A DNA stretch of 64,000 nucleotides. Source: Natronospirillum operosum (GTDB taxonomy: Bacteria; Pseudomonadota; Gammaproteobacteria; Pseudomonadales; Natronospirillaceae). Under the pieces are notes generated by a model. The model searched no databases, was not told the DNA's origin, and worked only from the letters and a program-made list of their open reading frames with translations. The position numbers and the translations under genes are program-made. The DNA is taken from the NCBI RefSeq assembly GCF_004768465.1, contig NZ_SRMF01000001.1, positions 1-64,000 on the forward strand, given 5' to 3'. How positions within the stretch are numbered: the first letter of the stretch is position 1; every line of letters begins with the position of its first letter. Positions 35,075 to 44,824 of the stretch are shown here, in pieces.

Positions 35075-36306
35075 GTCGTTGCCAGGCATCGGCCCGGGCA
35101 GAGCGCGCCGCCCGGGCCTCCTATGGTCGGCTGCTGGCCATTCTGGCCGCCCCCTCGGGTGATATCGAGTACGCCGAGGACGCCCTGGGTGATGCCTTTG
35201 AGCGTGCATTGCGCGTGTGGCCGCAGTCCGGCGTGCCGGACAATCCGGATGCCTGGTTGCTGACGGCTGCCCGTAACCGTATGCGCGACATGTTTCGCTC
35301 CGCGGCCTATCGCACGTCGGTGCCCTTCGACAGTGCGGCAGAAAGTCTGCCCGCGCCGGCAGCGCCCGACCTGGACCCGGATGACATCCCCGACCGGCGT
35401 CTCGCGCTGCTGTTTGTGTGTGCTCACCCGGCGATAGCACCGGGTATCCGCACGCCGCTGATGCTGCAGACAGTGCTGGGTATCGAGGCCAGGCAGATTG
35501 CGCAGGCTTTTGCGCTGCCGGGGCCTGCCATGGCGCAGCGGCTGGTGCGGGCCAAGCGGCGTATACGCGACACCCGGATGCCGTTCGAGGTGCCGGGTCG
35601 CAGTCAGATGCCGCACCGGCTGGAGGCCGTTCTGGAGGCGATCTACGGTGCTTTTGCGGTCGATTGGTGGCTGGTATCCGGGCGTACGGTCAACGAAACT
35701 CTCGCCGCCGAGGCCCACTACCTGGCCACCACGCTCTGCGACCTGTTGCAGGACGAGCCGGAGGCGCTCGGTCTCGCCGCCCTCATTTCGCTGTCGCTGG
35801 CCCGCATGGAAGCCCGCTACGCGAATGGTGTATTTGTGCCCCTTGAACAGCAGGATACCGCAGCCTGGGACCCTGCCCTGATCAGGCAGGGTGAGCAGTA
35901 TCTGCGTCGGGCCAGCGCCTTTGGCAGGATCGGCAGATTCCAGCTCGAAGCGGCGATACAGTCCGTACACTGTGCGCGTGCCACCCCGGGCAGCACGGAC
36001 TGGGCCACGTTGCGCCGCCTCCATGCGTTGCTGGTGTCGACCGCGCCCACCCTGGGTGCGCGCGTTGCCTTCGCGGCGACGATAGGGCGAACGGACGGGC
36101 CGGAAGCCGGGCTGGCCGCGCTGGATGCCATCGACGATGCGGCCGTGCAGCGGTTTCAACCCGCCTGGGCGACGCGCGCTTACCTGCTGGCGGAACTGGG
36201 GCACACGGAAGCGGCAAGGCAGGCCTATGACAAGGCGATATCCATGACCACCGAGCAGGGTATTCGCGAGTACCTGCAAGCTCGCCGCTCGGCCGTTTCC
36301 TCCTGA
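35056..36306 (+). CDS. ECF sigma factor, ECF42-like, with long C-terminal extension
   Basis: The 416-residue protein has a sigma-70 region 2 (E-Y-A-E-D-A-L-G-D-A-F-E-R-A, near residue 35) and a region 4 HTH (I-A-Q-A-F-A-L-P-G-P-A-M-A-Q-R). A helical DUF6596/TPR-like extension of about 200 residues follows. In ECF42 sigma factors that extension replaces an anti-sigma factor and is needed for activity. The start at 35056 overlaps the DGPF gene by 19 bases. The frame opens at 34990, inside that gene. The inducing signal is unknown. Confidence 0.87.
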   Translation: MGRPELSRCQASARAERAARASYGRLLAILAAPSGDIEYAEDALGDAFERALRVWPQSGVPDNPDAWLLTAARNRMRDMFRSAAYRTSVPFDSAAESLPAPAAPDLDPDDIPDRRLALLFVCAHPAIAPGIRTPLMLQTVLGIEARQIAQAFALPGPAMAQRLVRAKRRIRDTRMPFEVPGRSQMPHRLEAVLEAIYGAFAVDWWLVSGRTVNETLAAEAHYLATTLCDLLQDEPEALGLAALISLSLARMEARYANGVFVPLEQQDTAAWDPALIRQGEQYLRRASAFGRIGRFQLEAAIQSVHCARATPGSTDWATLRRLHALLVSTAPTLGARVAFAATIGRTDGPEAGLAALDAIDDAAVQRFQPAWATRAYLLAELGHTEAARQAYDKAISMTTEQGIREYLQARRSAVSS

Positions 36307-36437
36307 AGATCAGGCCGAGTTGCTGTCCGCGGGACTGAGGCCCAGGAACTCCCGGTCCGGATGCGGTAAATCGTTGCAGTGGACCCGCTGTACGCATTAT
36401 AAATTGGGGCAGTCATGATCAGACAGAGAACATGCCC

Positions 36438-36911
36438 ATGAATACCGGAGAAAAGGACGCCGCTGCAGTAAGAGTGCCGCCACCGCTGGTGTACCTGGCC
36501 GCGATAGCGGTGGGCATCGGGCTGCAGTACCTGTGGGCGCTGCCGCTGGGCCTCGGGTTCGGCGTGCGGATGATGCTGGCACTGCTGATCGCTCTGGCCG
36601 GTTGCGTGCTGCTGGGTGCAGCCATCCGGCTGTTCATCAAGACGGGCCAGCACCCGGAACCCTGGCGCAGCACGCCGGAAATCATTACCGGCGGCGTGTA
36701 CCGCTACACGCGCAACCCCTTCTATGTAAGCTTTGCGCTGATACAGCTGGCCGTTGGCGTGGGGCTGGGCAATTTCTGGATCATCCTGCTGGTCCCCGTA
36801 TCCTGTCTGGGTGTGTTCTACACCGCAATCAGGCAGGAGGAGGCCTATCTGGAGCGCAAATTCGGTGCCCCGTATCTGGAATACAAGCAGTCCGTTCGCC
36901 GCTGGCTGTAA
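36438..36911 (+). CDS. Isoprenylcysteine carboxyl methyltransferase (ICMT)-like membrane protein
   Basis: The 157-residue protein has four hydrophobic segments and the ICMT/PEMT-like core G-V-Y-R-Y-T-R-N-P-F-Y near residue 90, followed by E-E-A-Y-L-E-R-K-F-G. Bacterial members are putative S-adenosylmethionine-dependent membrane methyltransferases of unknown substrate. The ATG at 36438 sits seven bases after AGAGAA, better placed than the ATG at 36432. Confidence 0.83.
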   Translation: MNTGEKDAAAVRVPPPLVYLAAIAVGIGLQYLWALPLGLGFGVRMMLALLIALAGCVLLGAAIRLFIKTGQHPEPWRSTPEIITGGVYRYTRNPFYVSFALIQLAVGVGLGNFWIILLVPVSCLGVFYTAIRQEEAYLERKFGAPYLEYKQSVRRWL

Positions 36912-37096
36912 GGTGTTACCGGACGCCGGGGCAGGACTGAATGTGCACCATTGGAGGACAACATGCTGCAGGCAATGGCGGGCGCTGTTTGCTTTTGCGC
37001 GGTATAGTGTCTTTTTTTGCGACAATGACGGCTTCTTCATGGGTCTCATCACAAGCGCACCTTTACTTCTTGTGTCCAAGTAAGGAAATCGATATT

Positions 37097-37121
37097 CTTT
37101 ACTATTGATTAAAAGGTAAAG
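37097..37121. promoter_or_regulatory. Candidate VapB operator
   Basis: The inverted repeat ctttac (37097-37102) and gtaaag (37116-37121), extended by attc/gaat with one bulge, lies 9 bp before vapB. VapB-VapC complexes bind such dyads to repress their own operon. Confidence 0.45.
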
Positions 37122-37129
37122 GAATCATC

Positions 37130-37351
37130 ATGCCTAAAGTCAGCTCAAAGCGACAGATCACATTGCCTGTCGATCAGTGCCGATTGGCTGGAATCGAGCC
37201 CGGGGATGAGTATGAATGTTTCGTAGACAATGACGGGCACATCACCATCATCAAGAAAGTAGCCGGGGCGGCCCAGGGCCTCCTGCGAGGTGTCGATGTC
37301 GACCGGGACGTCAGCGAGGACGCTTCTCGTCAAAGTAGTATCGACACATGA
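37130..37351 (+). CDS. vapB: AbrB/VapB-type antitoxin
   Basis: The 73-residue protein has an N-terminal swapped-hairpin AbrB domain (V-S-S-K-R-Q-I-T-L-P-V, then G-I-E-P-G-D-E-Y-E) and an acidic, flexible C-terminus expected to neutralise the toxin. The stop overlaps vapC by four bases. It is an intact module. Confidence 0.88.
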   Translation: MPKVSSKRQITLPVDQCRLAGIEPGDEYECFVDNDGHITIIKKVAGAAQGLLRGVDVDRDVSEDASRQSSIDT

Positions 37352-37782
37352 TCGCACTGGATACCAATGTGCTTCTTCGGTATCTGCTGCAGGACGATAA
37401 ACGCCAGTCCCCGGCGGCTGCGTCACTGATAACGGGTGCAGCGCCCGTGTTGCTCACCGACATCGTCCTGGTCGAGACGGTGTGGGTATTGACGGGCAAG
37501 CGATACGGGCTTGATCGTGATTCGGTCGCCCGTGTGATCAACGCGCTGTTCGAAGAGCCAATGGTCGTGTTTGAAGACGGGCAGACCGTCTGGCGTGCCC
37601 TGAATGACTTCAAAAAGGCACGGCCGATCAAGGTTGGGGGCAAGAAAAAGACTGCTGACTTCCCGGATGCATTGATCGTAAACAAGGCCATGCATCAGGC
37701 CGGCGAGTGGCGAACAACGCTGGATGGCGTCTACACCTTTGATCGCGCAGCCCGGGAAATAGCGGGAACACTGAGCCCATAA
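37348..37782 (+). CDS. vapC: VapC-type PIN-domain ribonuclease toxin
   Basis: The 144-residue PIN domain has the acidic metal ligands in place: Asp5 in M-I-A-L-D-T-N-V-L-L-R, Glu44 in L-V-E-T-V-W-V-L, an Asp in D-F-P-D-A-L-I, and Asp131 in Y-T-F-D-R-A-A. VapC toxins cut tRNA or rRNA. The gene overlaps vapB (ATGA). No inactivating change is visible. Confidence 0.92.
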   Translation: MIALDTNVLLRYLLQDDKRQSPAAASLITGAAPVLLTDIVLVETVWVLTGKRYGLDRDSVARVINALFEEPMVVFEDGQTVWRALNDFKKARPIKVGGKKKTADFPDALIVNKAMHQAGEWRTTLDGVYTFDRAAREIAGTLSP

Positions 37783-37862
37783 CGCGGTATCGCTCCCCGG
37801 TTTGACCGCATGCTGCTGTCAGGCGGCCGGATCCTTATGAACAGACAACAAGGTTGAACAGC

Positions 37863-38627
37863 ATGACTCAGCAGCAGACTCCCGACGTGCCGAAGAAAAG
37901 CTGGTTGGGGTTTCTGGACCGAACGTCGGTGCCCATTGCGGTGTATGGAGTGATCGCGGTGACGATGGTTCTGTTGTGGATATTCCAGGAGCTGCACCCG
38001 GATGTGACTCTCGGGTTCTTCACCGAGCTGCTGGGTGCAGCGTTCACGCTGTTCATCATCGATACCCTGCTGGTGCGCTCCAAGACCAAGCGCTGGCGCG
38101 TGGTGCAGACGCATGTCGACTATCTGGTGGCGCGCGATGTGAATCGTTTGCGCGATGGACTGGCCGTGCGGGTGTTCGGCTTTGACCCGGTTATCGCCGA
38201 AGGCAGTTCGGATGATCAGGTGGCCGCCGTGCGTGCGCAGCGGGCCGCGCTGCTGACCGAGATGGAGGCTGTGCCACTGGACAAGCTGGCGGAAGCTTTT
38301 GCGACAGAAAGTCTGTTCACCGAGAGCAGCTACGCCTACCTGGATGGCAAGGCCAGGGCACTCTGGGATGTTCTGAACATGCGCTATTCGGAATACATGG
38401 ACCCGGAACTGGTGTCGACGCTGATGCGGCTGCACACCCACCTCAAGGATCTCTGCGGCCATATCCGCCACTACGGGCGCGGCGCCTCTTTCGTCGACGA
38501 TGCCGACTACTATGAGACCGTGGGCATCCGCGGTGCCAGCGTCAGCGTGCGCAACATCCTGCAACTGGTCAACGAGCTGAAGCGGCAGGGCTACTCGCGG
38601 CCAGCCAGCATGACGGCGGCGCAATGA
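37863..38627 (+). CDS. Hypothetical protein with two N-terminal membrane spans
   Basis: The 254-residue protein has two predicted spans (about 24-44 and 50-70) and a cytoplasmic, helical domain of about 180 residues. I do not recognise the family. The ATG at 37863 follows AAGG. An in-frame TTG at 37854 is possible. It stands alone between vapBC and the convergent glcC gene. No motif supports a function. Confidence 0.72.
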   Translation: MTQQQTPDVPKKSWLGFLDRTSVPIAVYGVIAVTMVLLWIFQELHPDVTLGFFTELLGAAFTLFIIDTLLVRSKTKRWRVVQTHVDYLVARDVNRLRDGLAVRVFGFDPVIAEGSSDDQVAAVRAQRAALLTEMEAVPLDKLAEAFATESLFTESSYAYLDGKARALWDVLNMRYSEYMDPELVSTLMRLHTHLKDLCGHIRHYGRGASFVDDADYYETVGIRGASVSVRNILQLVNELKRQGYSRPASMTAAQ

Positions 38628-38657
38628 CCGGTTGGCCATAGCCAGCCCAGCCAATCG

Positions 38658-39419
38658 CTACCGCAACAGTTTCTCCCAGTCGGAAGACCGGTCCAGGCGC
38701 TGTTCTTCCTGTTCGATCTCCAGCAGTCGTTCACGCACATTGCGGATGTGGGCAGTGGCGGCTTTCTGGGCCCAGTCTGGCTGTCGGCCAATGACCGCGT
38801 TGTAGATCTGGCGATGATGCCGGTCGATCTGCTTCTTGGAGGTCTCGCGGTGGTAGAGGTTGTTCACCGAGGCCAGTACCGAGTTCAGCATCAGTTCCAT
38901 CAGACTCTGCAGCGTATGCACCAGCACCGGATTGTGCGAGGCCTCGGAGATGGTCTGGTGAAAGGCATGATCCAGTTGTGCTGATCGTACCGGGTCGGTT
39001 GATTCCTGCCCGGCCTGTTCCATGGCTTCGAAGGCATGGGTGATGCGATGAAAGTCTTCTTCGGTACCCCGGTCTGCCGCCAGGTAGGCCGCTCGTCCCT
39101 CCAGCAGTTCCCGCACTTCCAGCAGGTCGTACAGGGTTCTGGGGTGTTCTCTGAACAGGTAGGTCAGGGCGTTGCCCTGTTCCAGATTGGGCACCAGGCC
39201 TTTGACGATGGAGCCGCGCCCATGCTGGGTGTCGATCACCCCGCGTCCCCGCAGCTCCTTCAGCGCTTCGCGCAAGATGTTTCGCGATACGCCCAGGCGT
39301 TCTGCCAGTTGGCGCTCCGAGGGTATGGGTTTGCCGGACTTCAGGGTGCCGTCCAGAATCAGTTGCTCCAGCCTTCGGGCCAGTGAACTGGACAGGGAAA
39401 CCGGGCGTTTCCTGCTCAT
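38658..39419 (-). CDS. glcC: FadR-subfamily GntR regulator of the glc operon
   Basis: The 253-residue protein has an N-terminal winged HTH (I-P-S-E-R-Q-L-A-E-R-L-G-V-S-R) and a helical FCD effector domain (about 90-235) with the metal/ligand histidines expected of FadR-type regulators. It is divergent from glcBGDEF, and GlcC in E. coli activates glc genes with glycolate. The start at 39419 is favoured over 39437 because a TGGTACTACCA operator covers the first six codons of the longer frame. Confidence 0.87.
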   Translation of the reverse strand: MSRKRPVSLSSSLARRLEQLILDGTLKSGKPIPSERQLAERLGVSRNILREALKELRGRGVIDTQHGRGSIVKGLVPNLEQGNALTYLFREHPRTLYDLLEVRELLEGRAAYLAADRGTEEDFHRITHAFEAMEQAGQESTDPVRSAQLDHAFHQTISEASHNPVLVHTLQSLMELMLNSVLASVNNLYHRETSKKQIDRHHRQIYNAVIGRQPDWAQKAATAHIRNVRERLLEIEQEEQRLDRSSDWEKLLR

Positions 39420-39425
39420 TTCAAC

Positions 39426-39546
39426 TGGTACTACCACTTTGACTACTCCTCATGAAACCTGCGCAGGATGTTACATATCCCAATGAATTTATTGATAAAA
39501 ACAATAATAGTTTGATCTTGTTATTTGGAATAACTGGTACTACCAG
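39426..39546. promoter_or_regulatory. Twin GlcC operators in the glcC-glcB intergenic region
   Basis: TGGTACTACCA occurs at 39426-39436, next to the glcC start, and at 39535-39545, where it extends to the 13-bp dyad ctggtactaccag. FadR-type GntR regulators bind TGGT-N(1-3)-ACCA dyads. The pair, 109 bp apart, would control glcC and glcB together. Confidence 0.78.
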
Positions 39547-39626
39547 AATAAACTACAGTGGACATGAGCGCCTTGCAATCCCATTCTCTCGGTATGTCCT
39601 GCCCGATATAACAAGAGGATGAACTC

Positions 39627-41801
39627 ATGCAAGAGCGTGTTCAGACAGGGGGGCTGCACATCGCAAGGTCTCTCTGTGATTTGATCAACCAGGAGGTGCT
39701 GCCCGGTACGGAGGTCAGCAGCGAGCAGTTCTGGTCCGCGTTCGATGCGCTGATTCACGAGCTGGCACCCACCAACCGCGAGCTGTTGCAGAAGCGCGAT
39801 GACCTGCAGGCGCGGATTGACCAGTGGCATCAGCAGCAGGGCCAGGCAGACTTTGATGCCGAGGCCTATCGCGCCATGTTGTCGGACATCGGCTACCTGG
39901 AGCCCGAGGGGCCGGATTTCACCATCGCTACCGAAAATGTGGATGACGAGATTGCGCAACTGGCCGGCCCGCAGCTGGTGGTGCCGGTCAACAATGCCCG
40001 CTTTGCCCTCAATGCCGCCAATGCCCGCTGGGGCAGCCTCTATGATGCCCTCTATGGCACCGATGCCATTGCCGAAGACGGCGGGGCAGAGCGGGGCAAT
40101 GCATTCAACGAGACCCGCGCCCGGCGCGTGATCGACTGGACGCACGACTTCCTCGACCGTTCGGTACCGCTCGCGAAAGGCAGCCACGCCGATGTGGTGG
40201 CATACCGTGTCGATGAGGTCGGAGGTCACAAGCGAGCCGCCGCCAGCATGGCCGATGGTACCGACACCGGCTTGCAGCACCCGGACCAGTTTGCCGGCCT
40301 GGTGGCCGATACCGAGCTGCAATCCTTGCTGCTGGTCAACAATGGGCTGCATATCGAGCTGCAGATCGACCGTCAGCACCCCATCGGCAAGCTGAGTCAG
40401 GCCGGCATCCGGGATGTGGTGCTGGAGTCTGCCCTGTCGACCATCATCGACTGCGAGGATTCGGTGGCCGCGGTCGATGCCGACGACAAGGTGGCGGTGT
40501 ATCGCAACTGGCTCGGCCTGATGAAGGGCGACCTGACGGACACCTTCACCAAGGGCGGCCAGCCGATGACCCGGGCGCTGAACCCGGATCGCACGTATCG
40601 GGCTCCCGATGGTCAGACGCTGACCCTGCACGGGCGCAGCCTGCTGCTGGTGCGCAATGTGGGCCACCTGATGACCAGTGACGCCATTCTGGATCGGGAC
40701 GGCAACGAAGTGCCGGAAGGCATCCTGGATGCCATGATCACCACGGCCTGTGCGCTGCATGACCTGAAGGGCCGCAGCAAGCTGGCCAACAGCCGCACCG
40801 GCAGCCTCTATATCGTCAAGCCCAAGATGCATGGGCCGGAAGAAGTGGCGTTTACCGACCGGCTGTTCGAGCGGGTCGAGGACGCACTGGGTCTGCCGCG
40901 TTACACCATGAAGGTGGGCGTGATGGACGAAGAGCGGCGCACCACAGTCAATCTGAAGGAATGCATCCGGGCGGTGAAGAACCGCCTGGTCTTTATCAAT
41001 ACCGGCTTTCTCGATCGCACCGGCGACGAGATCCACACCAGCATGGAAGCCGGTCCATTTCTGCGCAAGGATGACATCAAGGATCAGCCCTGGATCAAGG
41101 CCTATGAAGACTGGAACGTCGATATCGGCCTGGCCTGCGGCCTGCAAGGCAAAGCACAGATCGGCAAGGGCATGTGGGCCAAGCCGGATGAAATGGCACA
41201 GATGCTGGCCACCAAGGCCGGCCACCCTAATGCGGGCGCCAACTGCGCCTGGGTGCCGTCACCCACGGCCGCGACCCTGCACGCCACCCACTACCATGAA
41301 GTGAACGTCCGGCAGCGGCAGGAGGAACTCAAGTCGCGGCCGCGCGCCAAGCTCGCTGACATCCTGACGCCGCCGCTGATGCACAGCAACACCCTGAGTA
41401 CGCAGGAGATCCAGCAGGAGCTGGACAACAATGCTCAGGGGCTGCTCGGCTATGTGGTGCGCTGGATTGACCAGGGCATCGGCTGCTCCAAGGTGCCGGA
41501 TATCAACAATGTCGGGCTGATGGAAGACCGCGCCACGCTGCGCATCTCCTCACAGCATCTGGCCAACTGGCTGCGCCACGGCATTTGCACCCAGGAGCAG
41601 CTGATGGAGACACTGCAGCGCATGGCGGCCGTTGTCGACCGGCAGAACCAGCATGACCCGGCCTATCGCCCCATGGCGCCCGGTTTCGACGGCGTTGCCT
41701 TTCAGGCCGCCTGCGACCTGGTGTTCAAGGGCACCCGCCAGCCCAGTGGCTACACCGAACCCGTTCTGCATGCGCGTCGCCGCGAGCAGAAAAACACCTG
41801 A
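39627..41801 (+). CDS. glcB: Malate synthase G
   Basis: The 724-residue protein has the length and sequence of malate synthase G. Motifs include [14 protein letters not shown] near residue 335, the catalytic stretch [10 protein letters not shown] near 432, and M-E-A-G-P-F. It condenses glyoxylate with acetyl-CoA to malate, which takes up the glyoxylate made by GlcDEF. It is the first gene of the operon, and a GlcC operator lies about 80 bp upstream. Confidence 0.96.
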   Translation: MQERVQTGGLHIARSLCDLINQEVLPGTEVSSEQFWSAFDALIHELAPTNRELLQKRDDLQARIDQWHQQQGQADFDAEAYRAMLSDIGYLEPEGPDFTIATENVDDEIAQLAGPQLVVPVNNARFALNAANARWGSLYDALYGTDAIAEDGGAERGNAFNETRARRVIDWTHDFLDRSVPLAKGSHADVVAYRVDEVGGHKRAAASMADGTDTGLQHPDQFAGLVADTELQSLLLVNNGLHIELQIDRQHPIGKLSQAGIRDVVLESALSTIIDCEDSVAAVDADDKVAVYRNWLGLMKGDLTDTFTKGGQPMTRALNPDRTYRAPDGQTLTLHGRSLLLVRNVGHLMTSDAILDRDGNEVPEGILDAMITTACALHDLKGRSKLANSRTGSLYIVKPKMHGPEEVAFTDRLFERVEDALGLPRYTMKVGVMDEERRTTVNLKECIRAVKNRLVFINTGFLDRTGDEIHTSMEAGPFLRKDDIKDQPWIKAYEDWNVDIGLACGLQGKAQIGKGMWAKPDEMAQMLATKAGHPNAGANCAWVPSPTAATLHATHYHEVNVRQRQEELKSRPRAKLADILTPPLMHSNTLSTQEIQQELDNNAQGLLGYVVRWIDQGIGCSKVPDINNVGLMEDRATLRISSQHLANWLRHGICTQEQLMETLQRMAAVVDRQNQHDPAYRPMAPGFDGVAFQAACDLVFKGTRQPSGYTEPVLHARRREQKNT

Positions 41802-41824
41802 TAACCCGATTCGGAGAACAACGC

Positions 41825-42250
41825 ATGTTGACCATCAAGAGACTGAGCATTGACGAGGCGCACCACCTGATTACCGGCGCGCGCCTCAAGGCAGAAGAGA
41901 TCGGCGTGCCCATGTGCATCGCTGTGGTGGACGAATCCGGCAACCTGATCGCTTTCGAGCGTATGAACGGCGGCAAGGTCACCAGCATCACCATCGCCCA
42001 GGACAAGGCCTTCACCGCCGGCGCGGCGCGCAAGGCCACGCACGAATACAACAAGGCCTGTGTGCCCGGCAATCTGGCCTTCGGCATCCATACCGCCATC
42101 GGTGGTCGCTTGTGTGTCGTGGGTGGTGGCCTGCCGGTGACGATCGACGGCGAGGTGGTCGGCGGCATCGGGCTGAGTTCGGGCACGCCGGATCAGGATA
42201 TGGTCTGTGCCCAGGCCGGCATCGACTATCTGCAACAGCAGATGGGTTGA
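41825..42250 (+). CDS. glcG: GlcG/HbpS-family protein
   Basis: The 141-residue GlcG/HbpS (DUF336) protein has C-I-A-V-V-D-E-S-G-N-L near residue 30 and G-G-L-P-V-T-I-D-G-E-V-V-G-G near 100. It regularly accompanies glycolate oxidase genes. Its role is unclear, and some relatives bind heme. It sits between glcB and glcD in one operon. Confidence 0.92.
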   Translation: MLTIKRLSIDEAHHLITGARLKAEEIGVPMCIAVVDESGNLIAFERMNGGKVTSITIAQDKAFTAGAARKATHEYNKACVPGNLAFGIHTAIGGRLCVVGGGLPVTIDGEVVGGIGLSSGTPDQDMVCAQAGIDYLQQQMG

Positions 42251-42266
42251 ACTGAGGAGCCTTGCC

Positions 42267-43754
42267 ATGACCACGGCCACTGCTGACAGCTCGAATGCCG
42301 ACATCAAGTCGGTTCTGGCCGCAGAGTTTGCGCGCTTTCTGCCGCCGGACAGCATCATCGCCGACGAGGAAACGCAGAAGCCCTACGAATGCGACGGCCT
42401 GTCGATGTACTGCGAAATGCCGCTGCTGGTGGTGTTGCCGGAAACGGTAGCGCAGGTACAGCAGGTGCTTCGACTGTGCCATCAGCGCGGCGTGCCGGTA
42501 GTGGCTCGCGGGGCCGGCACCGGGCTCTGTGCCGGCGCCATGCCGCACAGCGACGGTGTGCTGCTGTCACTGGCCAAGTTCAACCGGATTCTCGATATCG
42601 ATCCGCTGGCGCGCACCGCCCGGCTGCAGCCCGGGGTGCGCAATCTGGCCATCAGCGAAGCGGCCTGGCCGCATGGGCTCTACTATGGGCCGGACCCGTC
42701 CTCCCAGATCGCCTGCAGCATCGGCGGCAATGTGGCGGAAAACTCCGGTGGCGTGCACTGCCTGAAATACGGGCTGACAGTACACAACCTGCTGCAGGTG
42801 GAAATGATCACGGTCGAGGGTGAGCGTCTGGTGATCGGCAGTGCAGGCCTCGACAGTGGCGGCCCGGACCTGCTGGCGCTGATCACCGGGTCGGAAGGGC
42901 TGCTCGGTGTGATTACCGAAGTGACGGTCAAGCTGCTGCCAATGCCGGAAAAAGCGCAGGTCGTGATGGCCGCCTTCGACTCGGTACAGACCGCCGGCGA
43001 AGCGGTCAGCGCGGTAATCAGCCGGGGCATTATACCGGCCGGGCTGGAGATGATGGACGAGCACGCCATCGTCGCGGCAGAAGCCTTCGTCCATGCCGGT
43101 TACCCGACGGATGCCGAAGCGCTGCTGCTGTGCGAAGTGGACGGCACCCGGGAAGAGGTTGAGGAACACATCCAGCAGGTGGCCGGTCTGTTTGAGAGCA
43201 TGGGGGCCAGCATTCGTGTCTCGCGCGATGATGCCGAGCGCGCCCTGCTGTGGAAGGGCCGCAAGTCCGCCTTCCCGGCTGTTGGCCGCATTTCGCCGGA
43301 CTACTACTGCATGGACGGCACCATACCGCGCGGCAAACTGGCCCATGTCCTCATGGCCATGCAGGACATGTCCGCGCACTATGGGCTGCGCGTGGCCAAT
43401 GTGTTTCACGCCGGCGACGGCAACCTGCATCCGCTGATCCTGTTCGATGCCAACATGCCGGGCGAATTCGAGCGCGCCGAGGCCTTTGGTGGCAAGATTC
43501 TCGAGCTTTGCGTGGCGGTGGGTGGCTGCATCACCGGCGAGCACGGGGTCGGGGTGGAGAAGATCCGCCAGATGGCAATCCAGTTCGGCGATGCGGAAAT
43601 CGCCCAGTTCCACGCCATCAAGGCCGCCTTTGATCCGGTCGGCACCCTGAACCCGGGCAAGGGCATACCGGTACTGAAGAACTGCCAGGAATATCGCGCC
43701 CTGAAACCGGACGGCATGCAGCCGCTGTCCCACGTGCACGGATCAACACTATGA
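42267..43754 (+). CDS. glcD: Glycolate oxidase subunit GlcD
   Basis: The 495-residue flavoprotein has an FAD-binding PCMH domain (V-V-A-R-G-A-G-T-G-L-C near residue 80) and a C-terminal FAD-linked oxidase domain with F-H-A-G-D-G-N-L-H-P. It oxidises glycolate to glyoxylate as the catalytic subunit with GlcE and GlcF. The ATG at 42267 starts M-T-T-A-T-A-D-S-S. The upstream in-frame start at 42207 lies inside glcG. It overlaps glcE by four bases. Confidence 0.95.
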   Translation: MTTATADSSNADIKSVLAAEFARFLPPDSIIADEETQKPYECDGLSMYCEMPLLVVLPETVAQVQQVLRLCHQRGVPVVARGAGTGLCAGAMPHSDGVLLSLAKFNRILDIDPLARTARLQPGVRNLAISEAAWPHGLYYGPDPSSQIACSIGGNVAENSGGVHCLKYGLTVHNLLQVEMITVEGERLVIGSAGLDSGGPDLLALITGSEGLLGVITEVTVKLLPMPEKAQVVMAAFDSVQTAGEAVSAVISRGIIPAGLEMMDEHAIVAAEAFVHAGYPTDAEALLLCEVDGTREEVEEHIQQVAGLFESMGASIRVSRDDAERALLWKGRKSAFPAVGRISPDYYCMDGTIPRGKLAHVLMAMQDMSAHYGLRVANVFHAGDGNLHPLILFDANMPGEFERAEAFGGKILELCVAVGGCITGEHGVGVEKIRQMAIQFGDAEIAQFHAIKAAFDPVGTLNPGKGIPVLKNCQEYRALKPDGMQPLSHVHGSTL

Positions 43755-44812
43755 CGGATGCAACACAGGCTCTGATCGAGCAGATCACCAGTGCCCGGGC
43801 CGAACAGCGGCAGCTCAGAATAGTGGGGGGCAACAGCAAGGCCTTTATCGGGCGGGCGACCACTGAAGGAGAGCCGCTTGAGGTGGGTCGGCACAGCGGC
43901 ATTGTCAGCTACCAGCCGGTCGAACTGGTGCTGACCGCCCGCGCCGGCACCCCGCTGGCAGAGATCGAGGCTGCACTGGCCGAGCAGGGTCAGATGTTGG
44001 CCTTCGAACCGCCGCACTTCGGCGGCGGCGCCACCATCGGCGGTACCCTGGCCTGCAATCAGTCCGGTCCGGCCCGCCCCTGGAGTGGTTCGGTGCGCGA
44101 CATGGTGCTGGGACTGCGGCTGATCAATGGGCGCGGTGAGCATCTGCGTTTTGGTGGCCAGGTGATCAAGAACGTGGCCGGCTATGATGTTTCCCGGTTG
44201 CAGGCCGGTGCTCTGGGTACGCTCGGCGTGATTACCGAGGTGAGCCTCAAGGTCATGCCCACCCCTGCAGTGACTCTGACCCTGGTACAGGAGATGCCGG
44301 CCGATCAGGCCATTGCGCAGATGAACCGCTACAGCGGCCTGCCCAAACCTTTAAACGGAGCCTTCTGGCACGACGGCAAACTCTACCTGCGTCTGGCCGG
44401 TGCCGAGAGCGCGGTCAACGGCACGGCTCAGCAATGGGGCGGCGAGCGGCTGAACGACGCCGATACCCTGTGGCAGCAACTGAACAATCACCAGCTCGAC
44501 TTTTTCAATGCCGACAGGCCGCTCTGGCGTTTCTCGGTCAATTCGACCGCTCCGCACTGGCAGTCGGAGCAGAACTGGCTGTTGGACTGGGGTGGCAGCC
44601 AGCGCTGGCTGAGCGGGGAGGGCGACCCGGCGGTTCTGGCCGAGCAGGCCAATGCAGCGGGCGGTCAGGTGTCGCTGTTTCGCGGTGGTGACCGCCAGGG
44701 CGAGGTCAGTCCGGCGCTGGCGCCCCCGCTGCAAAAGCTGCACCAGCGCCTGAAAGACGCCATGGACCCCGACGGGATATTCAACAAGGGCCGGCTGTAC
44801 GGCTGGATGTAA
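43751..44812 (+). CDS. glcE: Glycolate oxidase subunit GlcE
   Basis: The 353-residue FAD-binding subunit keeps the PCMH-type FAD domain (G-G-G-A-T-I-G-G-T-L-A near residue 95; K-N-V-A-G-Y-D-V-S-R near 140). It lacks the full oxidase half seen in GlcD, as is normal for GlcE. The ATGA overlap with glcD couples their translation. Confidence 0.94.
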   Translation: MTDATQALIEQITSARAEQRQLRIVGGNSKAFIGRATTEGEPLEVGRHSGIVSYQPVELVLTARAGTPLAEIEAALAEQGQMLAFEPPHFGGGATIGGTLACNQSGPARPWSGSVRDMVLGLRLINGRGEHLRFGGQVIKNVAGYDVSRLQAGALGTLGVITEVSLKVMPTPAVTLTLVQEMPADQAIAQMNRYSGLPKPLNGAFWHDGKLYLRLAGAESAVNGTAQQWGGERLNDADTLWQQLNNHQLDFFNADRPLWRFSVNSTAPHWQSEQNWLLDWGGSQRWLSGEGDPAVLAEQANAAGGQVSLFRGGDRQGEVSPALAPPLQKLHQRLKDAMDPDGIFNKGRLYGWM

Positions 44813-44824
44813 CAGGACAGCGCC

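Noticed and set aside
34789-36279. 496-codon frame antisense to the DGPF and sigma-factor genes
   Set aside because: It spans two genes with clear conserved domains on the other strand and has no protein-like features.
36963-37007. 14-codon frame behind a good GGAGGA ribosome site
   Set aside because: It is very short, shows no conservation evidence and has no identifiable role.
39540-41225. 561-codon frame antisense to glcB
   Set aside because: It is a shadow of the malate synthase frame; low-complexity His/Gln/Gly translation.
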